This document shows positions 26,501 through 35,062 of a stretch of DNA of 64,000 bases, one piece after another. The notes beneath the pieces were generated by a model. The model ran no database searches, had not been told where the DNA came from, and saw only the letters and a program-made list of their open reading frames with translations. The position numbers were made by a program, and so were the translations under genes. This DNA is from Herminiimonas arsenitoxidans (GTDB taxonomy: Bacteria > Pseudomonadota > Gammaproteobacteria > Burkholderiales > Burkholderiaceae_D). Within the stretch, counting starts at the first letter, position 1. Each line of letters begins with the position of its first letter. Where the stretch lies: positions 1,612,001-1,676,000 of the forward strand of contig NZ_LT671418.1 of assembly GCF_900130075.1 (NCBI RefSeq). Direction: 5' to 3'.

Positions 26501-27106
26501 TTATGACTGCTTCAGCAAGTTATATTCATGGTCGTCGCCTTGCCTAATTCGAGAGGAAATGTCTGGCCATAATTGCGAAGGAGATTTTCCTAATGCAAGC
26601 GCGATGGCGCAACGGACTTTCCTAGTCCCGCTTCCACTGGCCGCTCCAGAAAGCATAATCGGTGCATCTTTACCGAAAATTCCAATACATGCTGCTAACT
26701 CTCTATTGGAGCGTCGTCCAAATTTTTTTATCAGCAAGGCGCGAACTGGTGTTCGGTTCCGAAAACCTGAAGTCAAAACTCCAGGCTTATGAGTGCAGTT
26801 ATTTAGGACTTGTAGCAAAACAGCCGGTTTGACTAACGGCGGCGGCGGAACACCTGCCTTTTCTGCGTCGCCTATCCAATCAGAAATTGCTTGCTGAACG
26901 CGCTCTAATGCTTCTGCGTAAGTCGCTCCGTTAGCACTACATGCCGGTAGCTCGGGAACGTTTGCGACAAAAGCATCGCCATCGTGGTAGAGAAAAATCT
27001 TATATAAAGGCTGCTTGGAGATATTGCATACCAATGTATGATTTTTTAACGAATCATGCATAACTGGATCCCGAGATGGAATACTTGGTTCAGGGAGCAT
27101 TATCAA
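26501..27106 (-). CDS. HicB-like protein with C-terminal Ner-type HTH region, no HicA partner
   Basis: 201 residues. Residues about 35-85 match the HicB partial RNase-H-like fold (YKIFLYHDGDAFVANVPELP, GATYAEALERVQQAISDWI). The C-terminal third (about 125-190) reads like a Ner/Nlp-type winged region (GTRKVRCAIALALGKSPSQLWPDI). HicB antitoxins normally pair with a 60-residue HicA toxin; none is next to it. It may be a stand-alone DNA-binding regulator. Several in-frame Met codons precede the domain, so the start (27106 or 27061) is uncertain. It sits just downstream of phoB on the same strand. Confidence 0.6.
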   Translation of the reverse strand: MIMLPEPSIPSRDPVMHDSLKNHTLVCNISKQPLYKIFLYHDGDAFVANVPELPACSANGATYAEALERVQQAISDWIGDAEKAGVPPPPLVKPAVLLQVLNNCTHKPGVLTSGFRNRTPVRALLIKKFGRRSNRELAACIGIFGKDAPIMLSGAASGSGTRKVRCAIALALGKSPSQLWPDISSRIRQGDDHEYNLLKQS

Positions 27107-27164
27107 TACTAGTAATCAAATAATTAAAAAAGAGGCTGGTCAAATAACTGATGAATTACGTTGC

Positions 27165-27857
27165 TTATAATTTTGCAGAAAGCATATAACCCACACTGCG
27201 TATCGTCTTTACCAGAGGCTCCGCCTCTTGTAGTACTTTTCGCAGACGCAATACATGAACATCGACCGTCCTCTCCTCAATAACGACATGGTCTCCCCAT
27301 ACTTTGTCGAGCAATTGGCTCCTAGAAAAAACTCTATCGGGGTGAGCAAGTAGGAATTTCAGGAGCTTGAACTCCGATGGGCCGATGTTGATTGGCCGCT
27401 CATTTACGCTGACACTACAATTCACCGAGTCAAGCGAAATGGGACCTACTACAAGCATTTTTTTAGAATGCTCAGGTGCCCTTCGTCTCAATAACGCATT
27501 AATCCTGGCAGTTAACTCCCCTGGGGAAAATGGCTTGGTTATGTAATCGTCTGCTCCTTTGTTAAGGCCAGCCACTTTGTCCTCTTCCATGCTTTTTGCA
27601 GTCAGCATAATGACGGGAAGCTCACTGAATTGTCGATCTGCTCTTATTTGAGACAATAGGTGCAACCCGCTTTGGTCAGGCAACATCCAGTCAAGCAAGA
27701 CCAAATTCGTCGTCCTTCGGTGGATAAAATCCCAGGCGTCCTTTGTACTGTGAACCGCCGATACAGCCCACCCTGCCTGCTTGAGAGAGAATGAGATGAG
27801 CTCGACGATCGCAAGCTCATCCTCGACGATCAGAATATGCGGAACTAGGGACAACAT
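27165..27857 (-). CDS. phoB: phosphate regulon response regulator PhoB
   Basis: A 230-residue OmpR/PhoB-class regulator. The receiver domain has the acidic pair in IVEDELAIVEL, the phospho-Asp in LVLLDWMLPDQSG (near residue 57), Thr in VIMLTAKS and Lys in DDYITKPFSP. The C-terminal winged helix has RVFSRSQLLDKVWGDHVVIEERTVDVHVLRLRK (shown in part; recognition helix ERTVDVHVLRLR). The last gene of pstSCAB-phoU-phoB. No phoR follows, so the partner kinase must lie outside this window. Confidence 0.93.
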   Translation of the reverse strand: MLSLVPHILIVEDELAIVELISFSLKQAGWAVSAVHSTKDAWDFIHRRTTNLVLLDWMLPDQSGLHLLSQIRADRQFSELPVIMLTAKSMEEDKVAGLNKGADDYITKPFSPGELTARINALLRRRAPEHSKKMLVVGPISLDSVNCSVSVNERPINIGPSEFKLLKFLLAHPDRVFSRSQLLDKVWGDHVVIEERTVDVHVLRLRKVLQEAEPLVKTIRSVGYMLSAKL

Positions 27858-27861
27858 CTAA

Positions 27862-28569
27862 TCAAGCAGGGATGTTTGATTTTGAAGATGCAAAATCCGT
27901 ATGTCGTATATCTTTTCCTTCCACCACATAAACGACATATTCCGCAATATTCTTGGCGTGGTCGCCAATTCTCTCAATCGCTTTAGCTATCCAAAGAGTA
28001 TCGAGCGCAGCGGAAATCGTTCGAGGATCTTCCATCATGAATGTAATCAAATTGCGCATGATCGCGCGAAACTCATAATCAACAAGTTCGTCCCGTGCTA
28101 TCAGCGCCGCGGCGGAAGAATCATCTAGTCGAGCATATATATCCAATGCATCGTGCAACATACTGGTTGCGCTTGACGCCATGACTCGAATTGCTTCGTA
28201 GTGATTAACGGTGTTAACTGATCCGCGCACATGTAACTGCTTTGAAACTCGCGCTATCTTCGTAGCCTCATCACCGATACGTTCCAAATCCGTGATCACT
28301 TTCATCGTTGCCATGACTGCTCGTAGATCGTTAGCAGCCGGTTGTCTCTTCACGATCAAATGACTGCATTCATCGTCCAATGACACTTCGAGACGGTTAA
28401 CGTTTGCATCTCCGGCTATAACTTGCTCAGCTTGAGGGATATTGCCAGTTCTAAAACTAGCGAGCGCATCGTGCAACTGACTTTCAACCATGCCACCCAT
28501 TAATAACACTTTGGAGCGAATAGACTCCAAATCCAAGTCGTACTGTTTTGACGAGTGATCTCCAGACAT
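27862..28569 (-). CDS. phoU: phosphate transport regulator PhoU
   Basis: 235 residues from the ATG at 28569, which has GGAGA 6 nt upstream. The open frame reaches 28704, but that part overlaps pstB and is not PhoU-like. Two three-helix bundles carry the metal-binding E/DxxxD repeats (EVSLDDECSHLI, RDELVDYEFRAIMR, WIAKAIERIGDHAKNIAEYVVYV; key text ERIGDHAKN). PhoU links Pst permease activity to PhoR/PhoB signalling. It is 4 bp before phoB. Confidence 0.92.
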   Translation of the reverse strand: MSGDHSSKQYDLDLESIRSKVLLMGGMVESQLHDALASFRTGNIPQAEQVIAGDANVNRLEVSLDDECSHLIVKRQPAANDLRAVMATMKVITDLERIGDEATKIARVSKQLHVRGSVNTVNHYEAIRVMASSATSMLHDALDIYARLDDSSAAALIARDELVDYEFRAIMRNLITFMMEDPRTISAALDTLWIAKAIERIGDHAKNIAEYVVYVVEGKDIRHTDFASSKSNIPA

Positions 28570-28627
28570 TGAATGTCTCCTAAAATTTGGCTGTAATTGA
28601 CTGCTAGCTTTGTAAAGAAATATCCGT

Positions 28628-29455
28628 TTAACCAAATCGGCCAGTAATGTAGTCTTGAGTTTCTTTTTTTGTCGGATGCATAAAAATCTGATCAGTCTCA
28701 CCAAATTCCACTAATTCACCGAGATACATGTAAGCAGTAAAATCTGAACATCGCGCAGCTTGTTGCATGTTGTGCGTGACGATAACGATGGTGTATTTCT
28801 GACGTAGTTCGGCGATAAGTTCTTCGATTTTTGCAGTCGAAATTGGATCCAAAGCTGAGGTGGGCTCATCCAATAATAGAACTTGCGGTCTAACCGCTAA
28901 GGCTCTCGCGATACACAAACGCTGTTGCTGTCCGCCAGACAGACCAAGGCCGCTCGCATTGAGTTTGTCCTTGACCTCATTCCATAACGCTGCATCTCTA
29001 AGCGCTTGTTCCACACGCTCATTCATTTCGCCTTTGTTTAATTTTTCGTGGTGGCGAATAGCGTAGGCCACGTTTTCATATACTGACATTGGAAATGGAA
29101 CTGGCTTTTGAAAAACCATTCCTACTTTTCCACGCAAACGATTCATTGAATATTTAGGATCCAATATATCTTCGCCATCAAGTAGTACTTTTCCTTTTGC
29201 GACTAACCCAGGATAGATCGCGTACATTTTGTTGAGAACCCTAAGCATCGTGGATTTACCACAGCCGGAAGGTCCAATGATGGCGGTTACTTGTGACGAT
29301 GGAATATCCAGCGTTACCTGTTTCAATGCAATTGAGTTTTTGTAATAAAACTCTAAATTTTGAATCGATATTTTGGTTTCAGATTTGATACGAATTTTGC
29401 TGGATGACTTACCCGTGTCGATATCAAATGCTGGGGTGGTTGCGATGTTATTCAT
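28628..29455 (-). CDS. pstB: phosphate ABC transporter ATPase PstB
   Basis: 275 residues. Walker A is GPSGCGKST, the signature is [15 protein letters not shown], Walker B is [12 protein letters not shown] and the switch His is in [11 protein letters not shown]. The PstB-specific [21 protein letters not shown] follows Walker A. The protein forms the cytoplasmic ATPase dimer of the PstSCAB importer. It overlaps the end of pstA by 8 bp. Confidence 0.96.
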   Translation of the reverse strand: MNNIATTPAFDIDTGKSSSKIRIKSETKISIQNLEFYYKNSIALKQVTLDIPSSQVTAIIGPSGCGKSTMLRVLNKMYAIYPGLVAKGKVLLDGEDILDPKYSMNRLRGKVGMVFQKPVPFPMSVYENVAYAIRHHEKLNKGEMNERVEQALRDAALWNEVKDKLNASGLGLSGGQQQRLCIARALAVRPQVLLLDEPTSALDPISTAKIEELIAELRQKYTIVIVTHNMQQAARCSDFTAYMYLGELVEFGETDQIFMHPTKKETQDYITGRFG

Positions 29456-30308
29456 GATGGCCTTGTGTTTTTCGAATGATTAAACGCGAGACAATGCTCA
29501 GCAGGAGAACGAAGAGCGTGACAATAAGTGCGCCAGCCCATGCGAGCGTATGCCATGCCTCATATGGACTCATCGCATACTGAAAAATAACAACCGGAAT
29601 ACTCGCTGTCGGCGAGTTAAGGCTGTTCGTCCAATACTGATTGTTTAGTGCAGTAAAAAGTAGCGGTGCTGTTTCGCCAGAAATACGTGCCAGAGCCAAA
29701 AGAATACCGGTCATGATTCCAGGAAGCGCTGCTCGGTATAGCACTTGAACAGTAACCTTCCATTGAGGAACACCAAGGGACAGCGCTGCCTCGCGCATTG
29801 CTTGCGGTACCAACCGCAACATCTCGTCCGTCGTACGCACTACAACAGGCAATACGATCAGAGATAATGCAAGCGCTCCAGCCCACCCGGAGAAATGACC
29901 TTGCTGACGTACAACCAGCGTGTAGATGAAAAGACCCAGAACGATCGAGGGAGCAGACAACAGAATGTCATTTACGAATCTGATCGCTTCACGCCATGCG
30001 GCACTTTTCGCATACTCCGCGAGATAGGTACCCGCAGCAATGCCGATTGGCGCTCCAATACCTATCGCGATACCGCTCATAACCAAACTACCAAAGAATG
30101 CGTTTGCTAATCCGCCCTCTTCACCTGGCGGTGGTGTCATTTGATAAAAAATTTCCGGCTTTAATGCAGATACTCCATATTTTAGGCACGTCCAAAGTAT
30201 CCAAACCAGCCAGAAAAGACCAAACAGAGTTGCAAGAGTACCTAAGCATTTCGCTGCGATATTACGTGCGTAGCGACGCTTATATAACCATGATGTTTCT
30301 TGAGTCAT
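29448..30308 (-). CDS. pstA: phosphate ABC transporter permease PstA
   Basis: 286 residues with six predicted inner-membrane helices. The ABC-permease EAA loop includes [21 protein letters not shown], and [26 protein letters not shown] is PstA-typical (key [10 protein letters not shown]). It overlaps pstC by 4 bp and pstB by 8 bp, indicating a tightly coupled operon. Confidence 0.95.
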   Translation of the reverse strand: MTQETSWLYKRRYARNIAAKCLGTLATLFGLFWLVWILWTCLKYGVSALKPEIFYQMTPPPGEEGGLANAFFGSLVMSGIAIGIGAPIGIAAGTYLAEYAKSAAWREAIRFVNDILLSAPSIVLGLFIYTLVVRQQGHFSGWAGALALSLIVLPVVVRTTDEMLRLVPQAMREAALSLGVPQWKVTVQVLYRAALPGIMTGILLALARISGETAPLLFTALNNQYWTNSLNSPTASIPVVIFQYAMSPYEAWHTLAWAGALIVTLFVLLLSIVSRLIIRKTQGHHE

Positions 30309-31285
30309 GACGATCCCTCCTTACGAGCCATGCTATGAAGCATTAATCGCGCAATCGCCAATACTACGAATGTCACAATGAACAGGATGAAGCCCAGTGC
30401 AATTAAAGACGACAAATAGACATCCGAATCAGCCTCTGTAAACTCATTCGCGATCGCGGCCGCAATCGAATTGCCTGGCATGAGTATCGACAAAGATAAT
30501 TGATGAGCATTGCCCAACACAAAAGTGACCGCCATTGTTTCGCCTAATGCACGTCCAAGTCCAAGGAATATGCCCCCGACCACTGCAGATCGGCAATAAG
30601 GTAAAACTATGTTCCACACCACTTCCCAATTGGTCGCACCTAATGCATAAGCCGATTCTTTTAGGCTAGTTGGCACGGTACGGAAAACATCGCGCATGAT
30701 CGATGAGATGAATGGTATGACCATGATTGCCAGGACTGTTCCTGCGGTCAGCATTCCGATACCTAATGGTGGACCTTGGAAAACGGGCCCTATGATTGGA
30801 AGACTTCCGAGATAGTCATTCACCCAAGGCAGTATGTGGTCGGCCATAAAAGGCACAAATACAAATAAACCCCACATGCCATAGATGATTGATGGGATAC
30901 CTGCCAGCAGTTCTACTGCGGCGGAAACAGGCCCTCGCAACCATGTCGGTGCGATTTCAGTGAGGTAAAACGCGATACCGAAACTTATTGGTACGGCTAT
31001 AACCATGGCAATGGCGGAGCTGACCAAGGTACCGATGATTGGTACTGCGGCACCGAAATTCTTACCAACGGCGTCCCATTCTGCATTCGTAAAAAATCCC
31101 CAGCCAAAAGTCTCAAAAGCGAGACGCCCCCCCCAAAGCATAGCTAAGGCTGCGGCAAGGAGAATGAACATTACAAATGCTGCGGCAGAGGCAACTCCCC
31201 AACGGAATAAATTGTCTGTGCCAGCATCTTTATCTATGTGCTTACTGATAACAGGATTACTTAAAACTGCACTCATTTGGCCCAC
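30305..31285 (-). CDS. pstC: phosphate ABC transporter permease PstC
   Basis: 326 residues with six to seven membrane helices. PstC text includes ELLAGIPSIIYGMWGLFVFVP, LKESAYALGATNWEVVWNIVLP (the EAA loop) and GLGRALGETMAVTFVLGN, whose Arg and Glu are the conserved phosphate-path residues. It pairs with PstA. A hairpin lies between it and the upstream pstS. Confidence 0.95.
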   Translation of the reverse strand: MGQMSAVLSNPVISKHIDKDAGTDNLFRWGVASAAAFVMFILLAAALAMLWGGRLAFETFGWGFFTNAEWDAVGKNFGAAVPIIGTLVSSAIAMVIAVPISFGIAFYLTEIAPTWLRGPVSAAVELLAGIPSIIYGMWGLFVFVPFMADHILPWVNDYLGSLPIIGPVFQGPPLGIGMLTAGTVLAIMVIPFISSIMRDVFRTVPTSLKESAYALGATNWEVVWNIVLPYCRSAVVGGIFLGLGRALGETMAVTFVLGNAHQLSLSILMPGNSIAAAIANEFTEADSDVYLSSLIALGFILFIVTFVVLAIARLMLHSMARKEGSS

Positions 31286-31318
31286 ACTTTCTGGAATTAC
31301 TGTTTTGAAGCATCGAAG

Positions 31319-31345
31319 AGTGCAGAGGGACGGCCCCTCTGCACT
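31319..31345 (-). promoter_or_regulatory. intercistronic hairpin between pstS and pstC
   Basis: AGTGCAGAGGG (31319-31329) and CCCTCTGCACT (31335-31345) form an 11-bp perfect stem with a 5-nt loop and no T-run. Stable stems after pstS are known to stabilise or partly end the upstream cistron, giving more binding protein than permease. Confidence 0.7.
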
Positions 31346-31361
31346 TATGTCATAGAAGTAC

Positions 31362-32372
31362 TTACTTGATTTCTTTTGCCCAGTAAGCTTCGATTTGCTT
31401 CACCAGATTGTCAGGCAGACTCACATAGTGCAATTCTTCAGCTTGAGGTTTTCCATCTTCCAATGCCCAAGTGAAGAATTCGAGTGCCGCCTTGGTTTGC
31501 TCAGGCTTTTTTGGTTTTTCGTACATCATGACGAACACGGTTGCTGCGATTGGCCAAGATTCGGCACCAGGAGCATCCGTGATAACCAGATAGAAGTCTT
31601 TCGTTTTTGACCATTCAGCATTTGACGCTGCAGCTTTAAACGACGCCATTGTTGGTTTTACGAATTTACCGTCGCGGTTTTTAACCTGAGCGGTATCCAT
31701 TTTATTAACTGCCGCGTAAGCCAACTCAACATATCCGATCGAATTTTTGATTTGCTTTACGTATGCGGCGACGCCTTCATTACCTTTACCGCCAACGCCC
31801 AAAGGCCATTGAACAGATGTGCCTTCACCGATTTTTGTTTTCCACTCGTCGCTTACTTTGGAAAGGTAGTTGACCCAGTTAAAGGTTGTGCCGGAACCAT
31901 CCGAGCGATGAACCACGTTAATCATTGCATCTGGCAAAGCGACGCCCGGATTTAACGATTTAATTGCAGGATCATTCCAACGTTTAATTTTTCCGAGAAA
32001 AATGTCCGCCAGTACCGGGCCGGTAAATTTCACATCATTTGAATTCAAACCTGGAATATTCACGACCGGAACTACCCCTCCGATAACCAATGGAAATTGT
32101 GCCAAGCCCAGTTGCTGCAATTCTTCAGGTTTCATTGGCATGTCGGATGCACCGAAATCAACGGTAGCCGCTTTAATTTGTGCGATACCACCGCCAGAGC
32201 CAATCGATTGATAGTTGACTTTAACTTTTGTTTTCGCGTTGTAGTCTGAAGACCATTTCGAAAGAATTGGATAAACGAATGTTGATCCCGCGCCTGTGAT
32301 TTCTTCAGCTGAGGCGCAAATTGCAAAAGTTGATGAAAGAAGCGCGATCGCTAATTTTGCTTTTAATTTCAC
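31362..32372 (-). CDS. pstS: phosphate-binding protein PstS
   Basis: 336 residues with signal peptide (MKLKAKLAIALLSSTFAICASA). Phosphate-contact motifs are ITGAGSTFVYPILSKW, YQSIGSGGGIAQIKAATVDFGASD, VHRSDGSGTTFNWVNYLSK and GKGNEGVAAYV. The first gene of the pst operon, with a strong Pho box upstream. It is the classical PstS branch (GAGSTF), unlike the SphX-type copy at 20250. Confidence 0.96.
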   Translation of the reverse strand: MKLKAKLAIALLSSTFAICASAEEITGAGSTFVYPILSKWSSDYNAKTKVKVNYQSIGSGGGIAQIKAATVDFGASDMPMKPEELQQLGLAQFPLVIGGVVPVVNIPGLNSNDVKFTGPVLADIFLGKIKRWNDPAIKSLNPGVALPDAMINVVHRSDGSGTTFNWVNYLSKVSDEWKTKIGEGTSVQWPLGVGGKGNEGVAAYVKQIKNSIGYVELAYAAVNKMDTAQVKNRDGKFVKPTMASFKAAASNAEWSKTKDFYLVITDAPGAESWPIAATVFVMMYEKPKKPEQTKAALEFFTWALEDGKPQAEELHYVSLPDNLVKQIEAYWAKEIK

Positions 32373-32430
32373 GTTATTTCCTTGATAGAGGGTAAAGAGA
32401 AGGTCTTATGCTTGGTACTAATGCAATCGA

Positions 32431-32436
32431 ATTATA
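32431..32436 (-). promoter_or_regulatory. -10 element of the pst promoter
   Basis: TATAAT on the minus strand, 10 bp downstream of the Pho box, which replaces the -35 element in PhoB-activated promoters. Confidence 0.65.
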
Positions 32437-32446
32437 AAAACCCTTT

Positions 32447-32464
32447 ATGACATCAATATGACAG
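32447..32464 (-). promoter_or_regulatory. Pho box of the pst operon
   Basis: The minus strand reads CTGTCAT-ATTG-ATGTCAT: two heptamers at the canonical 11-bp period, the first a perfect match to the PhoB consensus. It is correctly placed before a TATAAT. Confidence 0.85.
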
Positions 32465-32513
32465 TTCCAAAAATGTAGAAATATAGAATAATAAAAATGT
32501 CGTTTTTATGACC

Positions 32514-32531
32514 AAGTCATTAAAGCGTCAT
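32514..32531 (+). promoter_or_regulatory. second Pho-box-like repeat
   Basis: AAGTCAT-TAAA-GCGTCAT has 11-bp periodicity and conserved GTCAT cores. It faces the ars operon, about 250 bp from arsR, or acts as an upstream site for pst. Confidence 0.4.
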
Positions 32532-32742
32532 AAATAAATGCGTTACTAGCAACTGCTCCCATTAATTACTCCAGTCTAGGCAAGCTACTAATCCACTAAG
32601 AATAGCCGTAGCCAGCCAGACAAAAGGTCTGAGTCTTAAAAGGGCACGCCGTCGAAAATAGAAATGTCTCATTAATTCCCCTTGAATAGCTTGTACTAAG
32701 GCGTACAGGCTCAATCCGAGTGGATTTTAGGCAAATTAGAGA

Positions 32743-32763
32743 TATAATTCAATAATTATTGAA
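32743..32763 (+). promoter_or_regulatory. ars promoter -10 overlapped by ArsR operator palindrome
   Basis: TATAAT at 32743-32748 overlaps the 16-bp perfect palindrome TTCAATAATTATTGAA (32748-32763). This lies 23 bp before the arsR ATG. The ATTCA(A)...TTGAAT form is typical of ArsR/SmtB operators, so autorepression is likely. Confidence 0.65.
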
Positions 32764-32786
32764 ATGTAGAATTAGAGAATATTCAA

Positions 32787-33128
32787 ATGAATGACAAAAA
32801 TATAATTAGTGCATTGTCAGCACTCGCACAAGAATCGCGACTGGCCGTTTTCAGGCTGTTGGTGCAGCGTGGTCCGGAAGGTATGGCCGCAACCAAAATC
32901 GGCGATCAACTGGCGATTCCCCCATCGTCGATGTCGTTCCATTTGAAAGAATTGTCACATGCAGGACTTGTGACCTCGCGTAACGAAGGCCGTTTCGTTA
33001 TTTATTCTGCCAATTTTGAAACAATGAATGGTCTTATCGGCTTTCTTACCGAGAACTGCTGCGGAGGGAATATTTGCACTCCCGGAAGCGAATGCACCGT
33101 TCCTGCTTTAGAGAACATTCAAAGCTAA
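32787..33128 (+). CDS. arsR: ArsR-family arsenite-responsive repressor
   Basis: 113 residues with a winged helix (TKIGDQLAIPPSSMSFHLKELSHAGLV; recognition SSMSFHLKEL). It lacks the ELCVCDL-type cysteine pair of the E. coli plasmid repressor. Instead it has C-terminal cysteines C91, C92, C97 and C103 (ENCCGGNICTPGSEC), resembling the Acidithiobacillus-type As(III) site built from a C-terminal CC...C set. It is the first gene of the plus-strand ars operon and divergent from pstS. Confidence 0.92.
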   Translation: MNDKNIISALSALAQESRLAVFRLLVQRGPEGMAATKIGDQLAIPPSSMSFHLKELSHAGLVTSRNEGRFVIYSANFETMNGLIGFLTENCCGGNICTPGSECTVPALENIQS

Positions 33129-33166
33129 TCACACGATTTTCCCGTCACTGCTCAAAGGATTACGAA

Positions 33167-33679
33167 ATGACCGATCAACAAAACGATAAAACTTACAACG
33201 TACTTTTCCTGTGCACAGGTAACTCGGCTAGAAGCATCATGGCTGAAGCTTTTCTGACGACCGTAGGTAAAGGTCGCTTCCGTGGCTATAGCGCGGGGAG
33301 CCATCCAGGCGGCACAGTCAATCCATTTGCAATCGAACAGATTGCTCATACAGGCTATCCTGCGGAAAATTTACGAAGCAAAAGTTGGGATGAATATGCC
33401 GCGCCCGATGCGCCACAAATGGATTTCATCATTACAGTGTGCGACAACGCAGCTGGTGAGGTATGTCCAATCTGGCCAGGGCATCCAGTCTCTGCCCATT
33501 GGGGATTTGAAGATCCAGCAGCAGCCACTGGCACTGATGAAGAGAAGCGTGCTGTGTTTTCTAAAATTGCAAAACAAATTTCTGTTCGCGTAAATCTTTT
33601 AAGTAACCTCTCAATTCATTTACTTGAAAAATCCGCCATCAAGCGTGAAATGGATGCGATTGGCGCAAACAAGTTTTAA
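33167..33679 (+). CDS. arsC: arsenate reductase, low-molecular-weight phosphatase type
   Basis: 170 residues from ATG 33167 (AAGGA 7 nt upstream); the longer frame upstream overlaps arsR. The P-loop CTGNSARS starts at Cys16. The redox pair Cys92 and Cys100 lies in VCDNAAGEVCPIWPG, fitting the LMW-PTPase ArsC mechanism with thioredoxin- or mycothiol-independent disulfide relay. HWGFEDPAA is family-typical. It converts arsenate to arsenite for ArsB. Confidence 0.93.
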   Translation: MTDQQNDKTYNVLFLCTGNSARSIMAEAFLTTVGKGRFRGYSAGSHPGGTVNPFAIEQIAHTGYPAENLRSKSWDEYAAPDAPQMDFIITVCDNAAGEVCPIWPGHPVSAHWGFEDPAAATGTDEEKRAVFSKIAKQISVRVNLLSNLSIHLLEKSAIKREMDAIGANKF

Positions 33680-33685
33680 TTTTCA

Positions 33686-33711
33686 AAGGGGGCTTTCTCG
33701 TTAGCCCCCTT
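33686..33711 (+). terminator. terminator-like hairpin between arsC and arsB
   Basis: AAGGGGGCT and AGCCCCCTT form a 9-bp perfect stem with an 8-nt loop, followed by a T-rich but interrupted tract (CATTCTTTTG). It may attenuate rather than end transcription, since arsB and the later genes need the upstream promoter or one of their own. Confidence 0.65.
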
Positions 33712-33775
33712 CATTCTTTTGCATCATCCCATCTTTTTTCAAAAGCAATTAGATTAAGCATCAAAGGATAGTCAC

Positions 33776-35059
33776 GTGCTTACAGCATTTTCAATTTTTT
33801 TAATTACTCTCACGCTTGTTATTTGGCAACCTCGCGGTTTAGGTATTGGCTGGAGTGCTAGTTTCGGAGCCACTGGGGCTCTACTGCTGGGAGTTATTCA
33901 GTTAGCCGATATTCCTGTTGTATGGAACATTGTCTGGAATGCGACAGCGACGTTTATAGCAATCATTGTCATCAGCTTAATACTTGATAAGGCAGGTTTT
34001 TTTGAGTGGGCGGCCCTACATGTTGCTCGCTGGGGTGGTGGCAGTGGTCGAAAGTTGTTTGTGTTGCTGGTACTACTAGGTGCATTTGTTGCTGCTCTTT
34101 TTGCAAACGACGGCGCGGCATTGATTCTTACTCCAATCGTCATTGCAATGCTGTTGGCTTTGAAATTTTCCGAGCGGTCTACGCTTGCATTTGTTATGGC
34201 TGCGGGGTTTATCGCAGACACGGCGAGCCTGCCGTTAGTGGTTTCTAATTTGGTTAATATTGTCTCTGCCGACTTTTTTAATATTGGATTTACACAATAT
34301 GCTTCTGTGATGGTGCCAGTAAATTGTGTCGCAGTAATCGCAACGTTGCTTGTGTTGATTTGGTATTTCAGACGTGACATTCCGAGTCGATATAACTTGG
34401 AACAGGTCAAAACTCCATCAAGCGCGATTAAAGATCGGGCAACATTTTTTGCCGGCTGGTGGGTGCTTGCATGGCTGCTGATTGGTTTTTTTTGGCTTGA
34501 AAGTTTTGGCATTCCTATCAGTGCTATCGCTGCAGCAGGTGCTGTAGTGTTGTTGCTTGTGGCTGCAAAAGGTCATGTCATTGAAACGCGGGAAGTAGTT
34601 AAGAATGCGCCTTGGCAAATTGTCTTCTTTTCCTTAGGGATGTATTTAGTTGTATACGGTTTAAGAAATGCTGGCCTGACAAATTATCTTACCGCTTTCT
34701 TAAACGAATTCGCCCAACACGGTGTGTGGGGTGCTGCATTTGGAACAGGGATTCTTACCGCTTTATTGTCTTCGATCATGAACAATATGCCGACCGTGTT
34801 GGTAGGGGCATTATCGATTGATGCAACAATTGCACAGGGCACTGTACGCGAAGCGATGATCTATGCAAATGTCATCGGTAGTGATCTGGGACCAAAGATT
34901 ACTCCGATTGGTAGCTTAGCTACTTTGCTTTGGTTACATGTCCTATCCAGCAAAGGAATCAATATTTCCTGGGGCTACTATTTTAGAGTAGGTGCAGTAC
35001 TCACAATCCCAGTTCTGCTAATGACATTGGCCGCTCTGGCAATACGTCTTAGTTTGTAA
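33776..35059 (+). CDS. arsB: arsenite efflux permease ArsB
   Basis: 427 residues with 11-12 predicted membrane helices. The N-terminus [26 protein letters not shown] is ArsB-typical. [45 protein letters not shown] and [17 protein letters not shown] carry the conserved polar residues of the ion-transporter superfamily. The length equals E. coli ArsB. It probably begins at GTG 33776. It exports As(III) or Sb(III) using the proton gradient. No arsA is present. Confidence 0.95.
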   Translation: MLTAFSIFLITLTLVIWQPRGLGIGWSASFGATGALLLGVIQLADIPVVWNIVWNATATFIAIIVISLILDKAGFFEWAALHVARWGGGSGRKLFVLLVLLGAFVAALFANDGAALILTPIVIAMLLALKFSERSTLAFVMAAGFIADTASLPLVVSNLVNIVSADFFNIGFTQYASVMVPVNCVAVIATLLVLIWYFRRDIPSRYNLEQVKTPSSAIKDRATFFAGWWVLAWLLIGFFWLESFGIPISAIAAAGAVVLLLVAAKGHVIETREVVKNAPWQIVFFSLGMYLVVYGLRNAGLTNYLTAFLNEFAQHGVWGAAFGTGILTALLSSIMNNMPTVLVGALSIDATIAQGTVREAMIYANVIGSDLGPKITPIGSLATLLWLHVLSSKGINISWGYYFRVGAVLTIPVLLMTLAALAIRLSL

Positions 35060-35062
35060 GAA

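Larger units (their letters stand above)
32373..32786. other. divergent control region between pstS and arsR
   Basis: An AT-rich region of about 410 bp with no gene. On the minus strand it holds the pst Pho box and -10. A second Pho-like direct repeat lies at 32514-32531. On the plus strand it holds the ars promoter and a perfect palindrome next to arsR. The middle (32560-32720) shows nothing recognisable. Confidence 0.5.

Noticed and set aside
26501..27857. A hicAB toxin-antitoxin pair next to phoB
   Set aside because: Only the HicB-like half is present; no HicA-sized gene was found beside it.
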